Below are positions 36,270-45,339 of a stretch of DNA of 64,000 nt, one piece after another. Every line of letters begins with the position of its first letter. The stretch's first letter is position 1. A program made the translations under genes and the position numbers. Source of the stretch: Candidatus Geocrenenecus dongiae. GTDB lineage: Archaea > Thermoproteota > Nitrososphaeria_A > Caldarchaeales > Wolframiiraptoraceae. The stretch lies in NCBI GenBank assembly GCA_023267855.1, contig JALNLN010000005.1:1-64000 (forward strand), written 5' to 3'. Under the pieces are notes generated by a model that was not told the origin of the DNA, did not search any database, and saw only the letters and a program-made list of their open reading frames with translations.

Positions 36270-36637
36270 TGTGGATGGTTAGTAGGAAGAAGACTGTTAA
36301 ACCAGGCTTCAAGAACATGATACTCTCACAGATCCCCAGAACCGTTAGGAAGACTAGGTTCTGGAAGAGAATTATAGAAGAAGCTGAAAGATCTAAGAGA
36401 AGTAGAAGAGTAGTAAATCTATACAAAATAAGTAGACTTACAAAACCAGGGGACGTGGTATATGTTCCAGGTAAAGTTCTAGGTAGCGGAGAGATAAACC
36501 ATCCGATAACTATCTCAGCTTTTTCTTTCAGTAAAACTGCATACGAGAAGATATTGAAAGCAGGTGGAACAGTACTAACAACAAGAGAATTTATAGAGAA
36601 ATATCCAACTGGAAGTAACGTGAAGCTTATCGGATAA
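36266..36637 (+). CDS. rpl18e: Ribosomal protein eL18
   Basis: 123 residues. RTVRKTRFWKRIIEEAERSKRSRRVVNLYKISRLTKPGDVVYVPGKVLGSGEI is characteristic of archaeal L18e. Coupled to rpoD by a 4-nt overlap. Confidence 0.94.
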   Translation: MMWMVSRKKTVKPGFKNMILSQIPRTVRKTRFWKRIIEEAERSKRSRRVVNLYKISRLTKPGDVVYVPGKVLGSGEINHPITISAFSFSKTAYEKILKAGGTVLTTREFIEKYPTGSNVKLIG

Positions 36638-36666
36638 CCCTGTATACATGTTTTTCTTGTTGAATA

Positions 36667-36676
36667 GTTATATAGC
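36667..36676 (+). promoter_or_regulatory. TATA box upstream of uL13
   Basis: AGTTATATAG about 38 nt before the uL13 ATG at 36710, predicting a leader of about 10-15 nt. Confidence 0.4.
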
Positions 36677-36709
36677 GCTAGATATGGATCTTGGCTGAAG
36701 AAGAATACT

Positions 36710-37189
36710 ATGATCTCTCAAGCTGTGAGTGGAAGAATAGTGGTTGATGCTACGAATCAGCGTCTTGGTAGAATGGCTTCTAGAATCGCTAAACTCTTAC
36801 TTTCAGGCGTAGAGGTAGTCGTAGTAAATGCAGAAAAAGCAATCGTAACTGGAAGCAAACAAGCAATACTAGAAAAATATCTAAAACTAATTAGGAGGAG
36901 GCAGTTAACATCCCATAAAGTTGTAAAGGTCTGGTATCCAAGGAAACCAGATAGACTTGTCTTCTACTCTATCATAAGAATGCTTCCAAGAGATAAGCCT
37001 AGAGGTAGGGAAGCTGTAAAAAAGTTAAAAGTTTATGTAGGTGTACCGAAAGAGTACGAGAAGGTGGAGAAGATAAACTTCAAGGAAGCATGTTTAGGTG
37101 AAGGTATGAGTAGGTCTGGTAGGAGGATAAGGTATATGACTATAGGCGAGATTTCGAGGTTGATATCTGGAGGTCGATCAACAGTATGA
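36710..37189 (+). CDS. rpl13: Ribosomal protein uL13
   Basis: 159 residues. VVDATNQRLGRMASRIAKLLLSG, VVVNAEKAIVTGSK and RMLPRDKPRGREAVKKLKVYVGVP are diagnostic. Overlaps uS9 by 4 nt, the classic archaeal uL13-uS9 pair. Confidence 0.96.
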   Translation: MISQAVSGRIVVDATNQRLGRMASRIAKLLLSGVEVVVVNAEKAIVTGSKQAILEKYLKLIRRRQLTSHKVVKVWYPRKPDRLVFYSIIRMLPRDKPRGREAVKKLKVYVGVPKEYEKVEKINFKEACLGEGMSRSGRRIRYMTIGEISRLISGGRSTV

Positions 37190-37584
37190 CGAAGATTATG
37201 GGACCATTCGTAGGGAGAAGGAAAACAGCTATAGCTCAATTATACATCAGACCAGGAAAAGGAAACATATACATAAACGATCAACCTTTAGAATGTTTTG
37301 GAAACGACATCATCAGAAGTAAAATACTCACGCCTCTCTACTTTGATGAGAAGTTCTGGAAGAGTCACGATTTCTATGTAAAAGTTAGTGGTGGTGGAGT
37401 AATGGCCATAGCGGATGCCGTATCTTTCGCCATTAGTAAAGCTTTAGCATCCAGAAGTGAGACAGTAGCACAAATGATAAAAGAATACAATAGAGTCCTT
37501 CTAGCTGGAGACCCGAGACAAACTGAACCGAAAAAACCAAACAGATACTCAGCTAGAAGATTTAAACAGAAATCTTATAGATGA
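37186..37584 (+). CDS. rps9: Ribosomal protein uS9
   Basis: 132 residues. VGRRKTAIAQLYIRPGKGNIYIND near the start and the C-terminal RYSARRFKQKSYR tail that contacts P-site tRNA are conserved. In most archaea rpoN follows directly; here two reversed genes intervene. Confidence 0.96.
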   Translation: MTKIMGPFVGRRKTAIAQLYIRPGKGNIYINDQPLECFGNDIIRSKILTPLYFDEKFWKSHDFYVKVSGGGVMAIADAVSFAISKALASRSETVAQMIKEYNRVLLAGDPRQTEPKKPNRYSARRFKQKSYR

Positions 37585-37601
37585 GAAGATATCCAGAAAT
37601 T

Positions 37602-38792
37602 TTAATTAGAGTTTGTAGAAAGTAGTTTCTCTAATTGTTCATAGTACTTGTATACGTGGTCTGGCATAACTAGAACTGTTACGCCTTCTATCTTTGGAAG
37701 TTTCTCTAAAGCTGCGACGACAGCTCCAGAACTAAACCCAACTGGTAATCCTTCATTCCTAGCTACTTTAACTAAACCTTTGAAGGCTTCTACTCTAGTT
37801 ACATCTACTATTCTATCTATCTCAACCATATGTATCCATTTCATACCTGTCTCAACCCTTCTCATGCCTGGAATAACTTCATCCTTAGCAGGCTGAACAC
37901 CGACAACTTCTACTCTACCTGGATACCTATTCTTAAAGTAGAATGCGATCGCACTAGCATGACCAGAAGTACCTAGAGCACAAATTATCCTACTAGGAAT
38001 CTTCCCTATTTTCTCCAACTGTAAATCTATTTCTTTTGCAGTAAACTTAAGGTGGGTTATGAAGTTTGCATCATTTTCAAATTGGTTGATGTGTAGTGCT
38101 TGATCTTTTTCAGAATCTCTTTTCACACGATCTATCGTTTCAGTTGTTAAAAATTCTGGAACTCTAACAACTTCGGATCCAAGTATCTTCATGTATAAAT
38201 CGCTGGATTTCTGAACACTGCTTGGAAAATAGATCTTCGTTCTTAAACCAAAGTTTTTAGCTATGCAAGTTAAAGCTATACCAGTGTTTGTTGAAGATGC
38301 CTCATACACATATTTAGTATCTTTCCCACGTGGATCATTCTTCAATATATCGATAAGCATGTACCAGCCGATCCTATCTTTTATACTATTACTAAAGGGA
38401 TTTAGATATTCTAACTTAGCCCAAACCTCATTTAATTCTCCAGAGAAAGATCTGAGGAAGAATAATGGGGTAGGCCAACATGAAGTAATCAGCTCACTAT
38501 GATCTCTACAGACTCTAAAAATATTTCTGGGAAAATTATCTCTAAACCCGAGCTCGTCTAAAGTTAAATCTATCTTTTCATTACCATCAACGGTTACAGG
38601 CACCTTGCTTACACCGATAATCTTCAAAGCATGATATCTTTCAGAATCCTTCAAGCTAACATTAAAATCCCTATCTATCTGTATCGTTTCATGTATCTTC
38701 ATTGTTCTTAGGAAGATGGCAGCTTCTCTCAACAATCTCTCTAAAGGTGGTCTAGGAGGACTTTTAAGATCTTCAATCTCCATTAACTCCAT
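37602..38792 (-). CDS. O-phosphoserine sulfhydrylase-type cysteine synthase
   Basis: 396 residues. PLP fold type II: LEYLNPFSNSIKDR with PLP Lys138, EASSTNTGIAL (about 164-174) for substrate binding, and GFSSGAVVAAL near the end. The ~95-residue N-terminal extension before the PLP core is the layout of Aeropyrum O-phosphoserine sulfhydrylase, which uses phosphoserine rather than acetylserine. The gene upstream encodes a SerK-like serine kinase and overlaps it by 20 nt, giving a serine to phosphoserine to cysteine route. Confidence 0.85.
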   Translation of the reverse strand: MELMEIEDLKSPPRPPLERLLREAAIFLRTMKIHETIQIDRDFNVSLKDSERYHALKIIGVSKVPVTVDGNEKIDLTLDELGFRDNFPRNIFRVCRDHSELITSCWPTPLFFLRSFSGELNEVWAKLEYLNPFSNSIKDRIGWYMLIDILKNDPRGKDTKYVYEASSTNTGIALTCIAKNFGLRTKIYFPSSVQKSSDLYMKILGSEVVRVPEFLTTETIDRVKRDSEKDQALHINQFENDANFITHLKFTAKEIDLQLEKIGKIPSRIICALGTSGHASAIAFYFKNRYPGRVEVVGVQPAKDEVIPGMRRVETGMKWIHMVEIDRIVDVTRVEAFKGLVKVARNEGLPVGFSSGAVVAALEKLPKIEGVTVLVMPDHVYKYYEQLEKLLSTNSN

Positions 38793-39294
38793 TATTTATC
38801 CACCCCTCTACCAAATTGCTGAGCGGAATGTTGATTTCAGGTATGTTATATCTTCTAACAATATGTCTACTAGTTTTGAATGGAAGCTTCTTCTCTTTTA
38901 ATCCAGCTTCAATAACCATTTCTTTAGTTACTCTCCAATCTTCTCTCCAAGAATAAACTTCTACGTCAGGTGAACTATAATCTACGAGGAAGACAGGAGC
39001 AATCCTCGCTCCAATCTTTCTTAAAACAACATACCTATGATGTCCGTCTAGAATTATTAGATACTTGTTTTCTACAAGTAAAGGTTTCTTGAGAACTCCA
39101 TCTCTTAGGATCTCTCTATACAGTAGATCGAGATGTTCATTTGATATCTCTTCATGCATTCTAAGAACTTCTATTGGAAGAAAACAGAGCTTCCATGAAT
39201 TGGTGGCTTCTTCAGATTTAGGTAATGACACAAAAGTAGACCACCTTAATATAACGGCGTAATAATTTCTATTTAACTTTTCACTATTTAACAA
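38773..39294 (-). CDS. ParB-fold free serine kinase (SerK-like)
   Basis: 173 residues. FLPIEVLRMHEEISNEHLDLLYREILRDGVLKKPLLV and the ILDGHHRYVVLRKIGA motif (about 81-96) are the ParB/Srx fold of Thermococcus SerK, an ADP-dependent kinase that makes O-phosphoserine. The Glu of HEE and the DGHHR loop are the likely catalytic elements. About 38 N-terminal residues precede the family start. The overlap with the sulfhydrylase gene strongly supports this role over chromosome partitioning. Confidence 0.82.
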   Translation of the reverse strand: MLNSEKLNRNYYAVILRWSTFVSLPKSEEATNSWKLCFLPIEVLRMHEEISNEHLDLLYREILRDGVLKKPLLVENKYLIILDGHHRYVVLRKIGARIAPVFLVDYSSPDVEVYSWREDWRVTKEMVIEAGLKEKKLPFKTSRHIVRRYNIPEINIPLSNLVEGWINNGVNGD

Positions 39295-39330
39295 TAAACT
39301 TGTAAACTAGGAGATCAACTTAAGAGGAAT

Positions 39331-39341
39331 CCTTATATATA
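39331..39341 (+). promoter_or_regulatory. TATA box of rpoN
   Basis: CCTTATATATA about 32-42 nt before the rpoN ATG at 39373, preceded by a purine-rich BRE-like AAGAGGAA. It gives rpoN its own promoter now that uS9 is separated from it. Confidence 0.55.
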
Positions 39342-39372
39342 GTGTTAGAAATCTGACTCTCTGGATCTAGTC

Positions 39373-39594
39373 ATGATGTTTCCTATACGTTGTTTTACCT
39401 GCGGAGCTTTAATTGCTGATAAATGGGAGGAGTACGTTAAGAAGGTTGAAATGGGGGAAGAACCTGGAAAAGTTCTTGACTCACTTGGTATAAAGAGATA
39501 CTGTTGTAGAAGAATGTTCCTTACACATTACGAATATTATGACGAGATCGTATCATTTCACACACTATACGGATACAAAGAACAATCAGAATAA
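39373..39594 (+). CDS. rpoN: RNA polymerase subunit N (RpoN/Rpo10)
   Basis: 73 residues. MFPIRCFTCGALIADKWEEY and RYCCRRMFLTHYEYYDEI give the zinc site (CFTC...CC) and fold of Rpb10. A second in-frame ATG follows at once. rpoK, which often comes next in archaea, is not present between here and enolase. Confidence 0.95.
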   Translation: MMFPIRCFTCGALIADKWEEYVKKVEMGEEPGKVLDSLGIKRYCCRRMFLTHYEYYDEIVSFHTLYGYKEQSE

Positions 39595-39763
39595 ACCAAC
39601 AAAACTAAATCCACAAAACTTTCTTCACAAAAAATCTTCCATACATTTTGAAAATACTTTTCCATATCCTCCATGTTCTTCAAATAAGTATTTTACCAAC
39701 TTCTAAATAACTGTGAAACCACATCGTTAAGTATTTTAATTCAATAATAAAAGTAATTCCTAG

Positions 39764-41011
39764 ATGTCAGAGACGATTATTAGAGACGTTAAAGCACGCC
39801 TCGTATACAATAGTAGAGGGGAGGAGACGATTGAAGTTGATGTTATAGTTGGGCGGAGTCTTGGGAGAGCTGCAGCACCAGCTGGGAAGAGTAAAGGTGG
39901 AAAAGAAGTTTTTTACTATCCAGAAGGTGGTGTAGAAGAAGCTGTAAAAATTGTTAACGATAATTTATCAAGAATCTTGAAAGGTGTTGATGCTTCTAAT
40001 ATTGTAAATGTAGAAGATGCACTTAGAAGATATGATGAAAGTATAGATTGTAGAAAAATAGGTGGGAACACAGTCTTCGCAATCTCTCTAGCCACATCTA
40101 TAGCTGCCTCAAAAGAAATCGGTATTCCATTATACAAGTATCTCAAGATAACTGATGATTTTAAGCTACCATTACCTTTAGGAAATGTTATAGGAGGAGG
40201 TAAACATGCAGGTAGAGGTGCACCAGACTGGCAGGAACTTCTCTCCATACCTCTAGAAGCACCAAACATAAAGCTAGCCGTAAAAGCAAATTTTAAAGTA
40301 CATGAGTATACTGGCAAACTTCTAGACAAACATCTTGGAGGATTCACTTTAGGAAAGGGTGATGAGGGTGCATATGCACCTACAACTACTACTGAGAAAG
40401 GTTTAGAGATACTTAGAGAAGCTGTAGACAAAGTTTCTGATGAACTTGGATTTAAGATAGGTTTAGGTGTAGACGTAGCTGCCTCAAGCCTCTGGGATCC
40501 GAGAGAGAAGATGTATGTATACTCGACGGAAGGCAGAAAGCTTACGAGAGAACAACAAATAGAACGTGTCTTAGAGTATGTTGATAGATTTAATCTATGT
40601 TACGTTGAAGATCCATTAGAAGAAGATGATTTTGATGGTTTCTCTGAGATTGTAGAATCTCTAAAAGAGAAAGCTATAGTATGTGGTGATGATCTAATTG
40701 CTACAAACCCGGCAATACTTAGAGAAGCTATCAAGAAGAAATCTATAACTGGGTTAATAATAAAACCTAATCAGGTAGGCTTCTTAACAAGAGCTATAGA
40801 GGCAGCGGAGATATCCCGTAGAGAAAACATAGTTCCAGTAGTTTCCCATAGATCTGGAGAACCTCCAGAAGGATATCTAACGCATCTCGCCGTAGCGTGG
40901 GGTGGGAAAATACTTAAAGCAGGGATAGTAGGTGGAGAAAGAGTAGCAAAGATAAATGAATTGTTAAGAATAGGGGAAGAGATAGGATTTGAGAAGATAG
41001 CGAGGTTGTAG
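39764..41011 (+). CDS. eno: Enolase (divergent)
   Basis: 415 residues. Catalytic parts are visible: GGGKHAGRGAPDWQELLSIP (His loop), YVEDPLEEDDFDGF and GDDLIATN (metal ligands), LIIKPNQVG (catalytic Lys) and SHRSGEPPE. The N-terminal mobile loop reads APAGKSKGGKE instead of the bacterial PSGASTGxxE, closer to Sulfolobus-type APAGASKG. Converts 2-phosphoglycerate to phosphoenolpyruvate. Sits 3 nt before uS2, as in other archaea. Confidence 0.9.
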   Translation: MSETIIRDVKARLVYNSRGEETIEVDVIVGRSLGRAAAPAGKSKGGKEVFYYPEGGVEEAVKIVNDNLSRILKGVDASNIVNVEDALRRYDESIDCRKIGGNTVFAISLATSIAASKEIGIPLYKYLKITDDFKLPLPLGNVIGGGKHAGRGAPDWQELLSIPLEAPNIKLAVKANFKVHEYTGKLLDKHLGGFTLGKGDEGAYAPTTTTEKGLEILREAVDKVSDELGFKIGLGVDVAASSLWDPREKMYVYSTEGRKLTREQQIERVLEYVDRFNLCYVEDPLEEDDFDGFSEIVESLKEKAIVCGDDLIATNPAILREAIKKKSITGLIIKPNQVGFLTRAIEAAEISRRENIVPVVSHRSGEPPEGYLTHLAVAWGGKILKAGIVGGERVAKINELLRIGEEIGFEKIARL

Positions 41012-41014
41012 AAC

Positions 41015-41623
41015 ATGTCGCTTGAAACTAGACCATTAAGACCAGAAGAGATCAAGGAACTCTTAGTGAAAGGTAGTCTACACATAGGTTCCCAGATTAA
41101 AGTAAAACATATGGAGAAATTCATATTCAAACTTAGACCAGATGGAGTCTACCTAATAGATATAGATAAAACTATCGAGAGATTAAATATAGCTGCGAAG
41201 TTCATCTCATATTATCCGCCAGATAAAGTTGTAGTCATATCTACACATGTATATGGTGTTAAGCCTGTGAAGAGATTCTGTGAGCTTACAGGATGTATAC
41301 CGATAACAGAAAGATTTGAACCAGGCACATTTACAAATCCATCTCTGCCAACATACATAGAGCCAGAATTAATACTGGTCTCAGATCCGAGATATGATAA
41401 TCAAGCTGTATTTGAAGCAAGAATTGCGAGAATACCTGTAATCGCTATGTGTAGTACAGATAACACTCCAAAAGACATAGACTTAGTAATACCTATGAAT
41501 AATAGAGGTAGAATGGCTTTACCATATGCTTTCTGGTATCTAGCTCGTAGAGTTTTGATAGAGAGAGGTGTAATAACAGAAGAACTTGCAAACAATATAA
41601 AACCAGAAGAATTCATCACCTAG
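41015..41623 (+). CDS. rps2: Ribosomal protein uS2
   Basis: 202 residues. GSLHIGSQIKVKHMEKFIFKLRPDGVYLIDIDKT, RFEPGTFTNPSLPTYIEPELILVSDPR and ALPYAFWYLARRVLIERG are diagnostic archaeal uS2 segments. Confidence 0.95.
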   Translation: MSLETRPLRPEEIKELLVKGSLHIGSQIKVKHMEKFIFKLRPDGVYLIDIDKTIERLNIAAKFISYYPPDKVVVISTHVYGVKPVKRFCELTGCIPITERFEPGTFTNPSLPTYIEPELILVSDPRYDNQAVFEARIARIPVIAMCSTDNTPKDIDLVIPMNNRGRMALPYAFWYLARRVLIERGVITEELANNIKPEEFIT

Positions 41624-41663
41624 TAATTAAAAGAATGTATAATATTAGATGTTAGGAAAATAT

Positions 41664-42440
41664 TTAGGAGATCTTCAACTTAGTGCATAGAACTTCTCCT
41701 CCAAGTACAGCTGTCCTCAATCTTTCTTCTATAAGCCCGTTCACTAATATGACTTCAACACCTCTTTCAGCAGCCTGAAATCCTTCTTCAATCTTCCCAA
41801 CTATACCTCCAGTTACATCCTCGTTTGCCGCACCTAGATTCTCTACCCACATACCTGGAGTAAAGTATTCCGCAATCTTCACTTCTCCTGTCTGCCTATC
41901 TCTAACGTATACTCCATCAACGTCTATAGCGTAAATGAGTTTTTCTGCTTTAAGTCTAATTGACAGGTAGGATGAAATCGTATCTCCAGATAATACTGTG
42001 AATCCAAGTTTTCTATCGAAAACAACATCACCGCATGTTACTGGAACAATGTTAGAATTCAGAGCCATCAATATTGAATCGAGATTACATGTTTCTATTC
42101 TTTTATCTTTTGTAATCATTATCGTTGAGGCAGGTATCCCTATACACTTCAAACCAGAAGATGAGAGTGCTTCGACAACCTCAAGATTCAATCTTCTAAC
42201 TATTTTAGAAGTTTCTATAAACCCCTTCATATGTTCTGGAGTAATATTTCCTTCGTAAACTCTATACTGTTTGGCTACTGGATGAGCGTAAGATCCACCT
42301 CCGTGAACTAATATTATAGGTCTGTCCAGATCTGAAAGTTCTCTACCGATTCTCTCTAATACGTTTCTTCTCAAAGTGTATGGTTTACTTTTATCTGTTA
42401 TTAATGAGCCTCCAAGTTTAACAACGACCAGTTTTTTCAT
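41664..42440 (-). CDS. Isopentenyl phosphate kinase
   Basis: 258 residues, amino-acid kinase fold. KLGGSLITDKSKPYTLR at the start, HGGGSYAHPVAKQY near 45-58 with the His typical of IPK, and DVTGGIVGKIEEGFQAAERGVEVILVNG. It phosphorylates isopentenyl phosphate to the diphosphate, the last step of the archaeal mevalonate pathways. Overlaps mevalonate kinase by 4 nt. Confidence 0.92.
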   Translation of the reverse strand: MKKLVVVKLGGSLITDKSKPYTLRRNVLERIGRELSDLDRPIILVHGGGSYAHPVAKQYRVYEGNITPEHMKGFIETSKIVRRLNLEVVEALSSSGLKCIGIPASTIMITKDKRIETCNLDSILMALNSNIVPVTCGDVVFDRKLGFTVLSGDTISSYLSIRLKAEKLIYAIDVDGVYVRDRQTGEVKIAEYFTPGMWVENLGAANEDVTGGIVGKIEEGFQAAERGVEVILVNGLIEERLRTAVLGGEVLCTKLKIS

Positions 42441-43345
42441 GTCTTCTCCTCTCTAACACCTTCAGCAGATAAACGTGGAGTATAAACTTTAAACTTTTCT
42501 GAAATCATGGATACTGCTTTCTCTAATCTATCTTCATCTATCAAGGCTACTACACATCCACCTCCACCTGCACCTGTAAGCTTAGCACCGTAAGCACCAG
42601 CATCTAGAGCAGTCTTGATAGCTTTCTCTATCTCTTCACAAGATACTCCGATCTCTCTTAACAATTCCTGGTTTCTCAACATGAGTTTTCCAATATCTTC
42701 AAGATTCCTGTTCTTAAAAGAATCTAGAACAGAATTCAGTATCTCGTCATATTCTTCTAGAATTTCTTTAAACTTCTCTTTATTCTCTTCATAGAACTCT
42801 CTAACTTTTTTAACCATCTCACCAGTCTTCCGTGTCTTCCCAGTATCTATTACCAGCAGTCTATCTATGGATATATTGATAGGTTTCAAGCTTTCTGCAC
42901 GTGTGTAGAGTCCACTACCACCGTAAAGTGCTATAGATGTATCTATTCCAGATGGATTAAAATGTACGAGCTTCTCACCTACGAATGCAGCTTCTCTAAC
43001 AAGATCTAAGTCTATTCTATCTAGGAGTAGAAGTGATGTAGCTGCAGCAGAAGCTACAGAGATAGATGCGGATGAACCTAGCCCGGCACTTGGAGGTATA
43101 GTGGACTCGATATCTATTATTAAGCCTAAGTTAATCTTCAGTTCTTGAAGGATGTATTCAGCTGCTTTCACTGCTGGATTATGTGTACTTCCATTAGATA
43201 GTTTAACCTGAGGCTCAGAAGTTGGCTGGATTTTTACTTTAGCTCTAAGATCTATCGCTGAAACTATGGCAGGCTTGCCGTAAACTACGAAGTGTTCTCC
43301 AAAGAGTATAATCTTTCCAGGAGAAGAAGCAGACCTAACCTTCAA
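42437..43345 (-). CDS. mvk: Mevalonate kinase
   Basis: 302 residues, GHMP kinase. ASSPGKIILFGEHFVVYGKPAIVSAI (motif 1), IPPSAGLGSSASISVASAAA (ATP loop) and GAYGAKLTGAGGGGCVVAL (motif 3) are intact. Makes mevalonate 5-phosphate, the substrate of the AcnX dehydratase encoded at 23.0-24.6 kb. Confidence 0.94.
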   Translation of the reverse strand: MKVRSASSPGKIILFGEHFVVYGKPAIVSAIDLRAKVKIQPTSEPQVKLSNGSTHNPAVKAAEYILQELKINLGLIIDIESTIPPSAGLGSSASISVASAAATSLLLLDRIDLDLVREAAFVGEKLVHFNPSGIDTSIALYGGSGLYTRAESLKPINISIDRLLVIDTGKTRKTGEMVKKVREFYEENKEKFKEILEEYDEILNSVLDSFKNRNLEDIGKLMLRNQELLREIGVSCEEIEKAIKTALDAGAYGAKLTGAGGGGCVVALIDEDRLEKAVSMISEKFKVYTPRLSAEGVREEKT

Positions 43346-43422
43346 TCTAATTCAATAGAGTAAATGAGTTATAGATAATTTTTTCTTCTAGAAAGATGGG
43401 AGAATCTTTACTTAAGTCGTTT

Positions 43423-44136
43423 TCATTTTTCTTTCTCTTTACTCAGGTATATGAGTGGATGGATGACTCTATGTATGTAGTCTATGAATTCTTTTAGATC
43501 CATTCGTGTGAAAGCTGTAACTACACAGTTTCTCGTTAAACCCATAACATAATGTGTTCCAGGGATCTGGTAGACAAGGTACCAGATCTTCCCATGTCTA
43601 AGATATTCTTCATATAGACTTGAATCTTTAACACTTTCACCGTAGAGTGCTAGCTTATCTATATCTGGTATGTCTAGATCATCAAAGTATATTACCTTTG
43701 TGTTTTCAGGATTTCTTTCATGAAACTCTCTCATGACTTCTGGAGATATTCTTGCTTCTACTATCGCACGGTAACTTAAGAATAAGTGGTGGGAAAGGAT
43801 AGATGCAACGGCATTCGCAAAATGTTTCTCCTGTACAACTGTTAGTAAAGTTGTTTCCCGTTCTCTTCTAAAGATTATCCTAGCATCTGTAGTCTTAACT
43901 ATAGGTACAAGTCTTCCTCTCTGAGGTATCAGAATAAGTTTATCTTTACTGAACACACCTTCAAGAATATTGCCGTGTAATTCTAAATCTCTGACCTCTG
44001 TAATAAGCTCAAACCTCAACCCCTCCTCTTCTCTCTCTTCAACAATCTTGTAATCTTTAAGTTTTTCAGCTAACTCTTCAAGAGGTGTGTTGGGCTTAAC
44101 ATCAAATATCTTTGATGCAAGAGGCATAGAATCCAC
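43423..44136 (-). CDS. Conserved-looking hypothetical protein
   Basis: 237 residues; I do not recognise a family. The sequence is well ordered and globular, with a strand-rich first half (LILIPQRGRLVPIVKTTDARIIFRR) and a second half including HLFLSYRAIVEARISPEVM and IPGTHYVMGLTRNCVVTAF. No signal peptide or membrane helix. It follows the PurM-like gene at 44232 on the same strand with a 95-nt gap. Confidence 0.6.
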   Translation of the reverse strand: MDSMPLASKIFDVKPNTPLEELAEKLKDYKIVEEREEEGLRFELITEVRDLELHGNILEGVFSKDKLILIPQRGRLVPIVKTTDARIIFRRERETTLLTVVQEKHFANAVASILSHHLFLSYRAIVEARISPEVMREFHERNPENTKVIYFDDLDIPDIDKLALYGESVKDSSLYEEYLRHGKIWYLVYQIPGTHYVMGLTRNCVVTAFTRMDLKEFIDYIHRVIHPLIYLSKEKEK

Positions 44137-44231
44137 CTCATCGATGAACTTTTCCTGGAATGGTGCTATAGATATGTAGTAGATTAGGTTGTATTAAAGA
44201 TAATTCTGGCAGAGTATATTGTTTAGTCCAG

Positions 44232-45245
44232 CTACCTCAGCTCTGTCAGTAATCTCCATAATTCATCCTGAACCATCTCACCTACAACTTCTTCACTTCC
44301 ATCTTTCCTAATGAGTATATTGCTATACTTCTTCTTTCTCAGCTCTCCAATTATTTTGAACTCAAGTTTAGTAAGTCTCTTTATATTCTCTCTTGGCACT
44401 GTAGCGAGCAGCACACCTGAACTAATAAGTTTTAGAGGATCACATTTCAACGTATTGCATATTATTTCTGTCTCTTTTGCTACAGGTATCTTCTCTTCAT
44501 AGACTATGAACGAGGTTCTGCTTGCTTCAGCTATTTCGTAAACTCCTCCTAGAACTCCTCCCTCCGTTGGATCATGCATAGCCGTAGGTATGTTTCTCTT
44601 AGCCAAGCTCATGGCCTCTTCAACAACACTGACCATTTCATAGTATCTTGCAGCCTTATCTAAAACTTCTAGTGGAATCTTATCCTTAATCTTATCTCTA
44701 AAATCTGTAGCAAGTATAGCTGTACCTTCTATGCCCGCCGTCTTAGACATAACTATCAAATCTCCAACTCTACCTCCACCACTCTTTATAGGTCTCATAG
44801 ATACTAAGGGGCCGGCCATTTGACCTGCTACTATTGGGTGGGAAATTCCAGGTGTTACCTCAGTATGTCCTGTAACTATAGATACTTTAAGCTTGAGACA
44901 TGCCTTATGCATATCATCCATTATTTTTTCTAGATGAGTCTTATTGTATCTTTCGGGGAGGAGTATGATTGGTGAAAACCATCTAGGTTCTCCTCCACAT
45001 ACAGCTACGTCGTTTGCATTTATGTAGACGGATAGCCAGCCGATCTTCTCAACAGCGCCTGTAATCGGATCACATGCTATCACAATATGCTTCGACCCGA
45101 TCTTAACTATGCCTGCATCTTCACCGAAGGCAGGGCCTAGAACGACATCCCGCCTCTTCCTACCAAGTCTCTTATAAACAATTTCCTCAAGTACGTCTCT
45201 ACCAACTTTCCCAAACCTAAGCATTAACACACTCCCAAAATTCAT
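44232..45245 (-). CDS. AIR synthase-related (PurM/HypE-like) protein
   Basis: 337 residues. PurM fold markers: GPAFGEDAGIVKIG, VYINANDVAVCGGEPRWFSPIILLP, TGHTEVTPGISHPIVAGQMAG and AMHDPTEGGVLGGVYEIAEAS. Similar to HypE but lacks the C-terminal PRxC carbamoyl-accepting cysteine tail, and no hydrogenase genes are near, so a HypE role is unlikely. The ATP-binding Asp residues are present. Substrate unknown. Confidence 0.8.
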   Translation of the reverse strand: MNFGSVLMLRFGKVGRDVLEEIVYKRLGRKRRDVVLGPAFGEDAGIVKIGSKHIVIACDPITGAVEKIGWLSVYINANDVAVCGGEPRWFSPIILLPERYNKTHLEKIMDDMHKACLKLKVSIVTGHTEVTPGISHPIVAGQMAGPLVSMRPIKSGGGRVGDLIVMSKTAGIEGTAILATDFRDKIKDKIPLEVLDKAARYYEMVSVVEEAMSLAKRNIPTAMHDPTEGGVLGGVYEIAEASRTSFIVYEEKIPVAKETEIICNTLKCDPLKLISSGVLLATVPRENIKRLTKLEFKIIGELRKKKYSNILIRKDGSEEVVGEMVQDELWRLLTELR

Positions 45246-45339
45246 AAAAGAATTTCTTTATTTAAGATAATCTCTCTAGAAATATCTCGCCACGTTTCTG
45301 GTTCTTCTAGATGTTAGGTTTATAGATTTTAATCTTTTC

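Noticed and set aside
39595..39763. rpoK between rpoN and enolase
   Set aside because: Expected from archaeal synteny, but the 169-base gap contains no RpoK-like frame.
44232..45245. HypE hydrogenase maturation protein
   Set aside because: No C-terminal PRxC tail and no hydrogenase genes nearby; called only as PurM-like.
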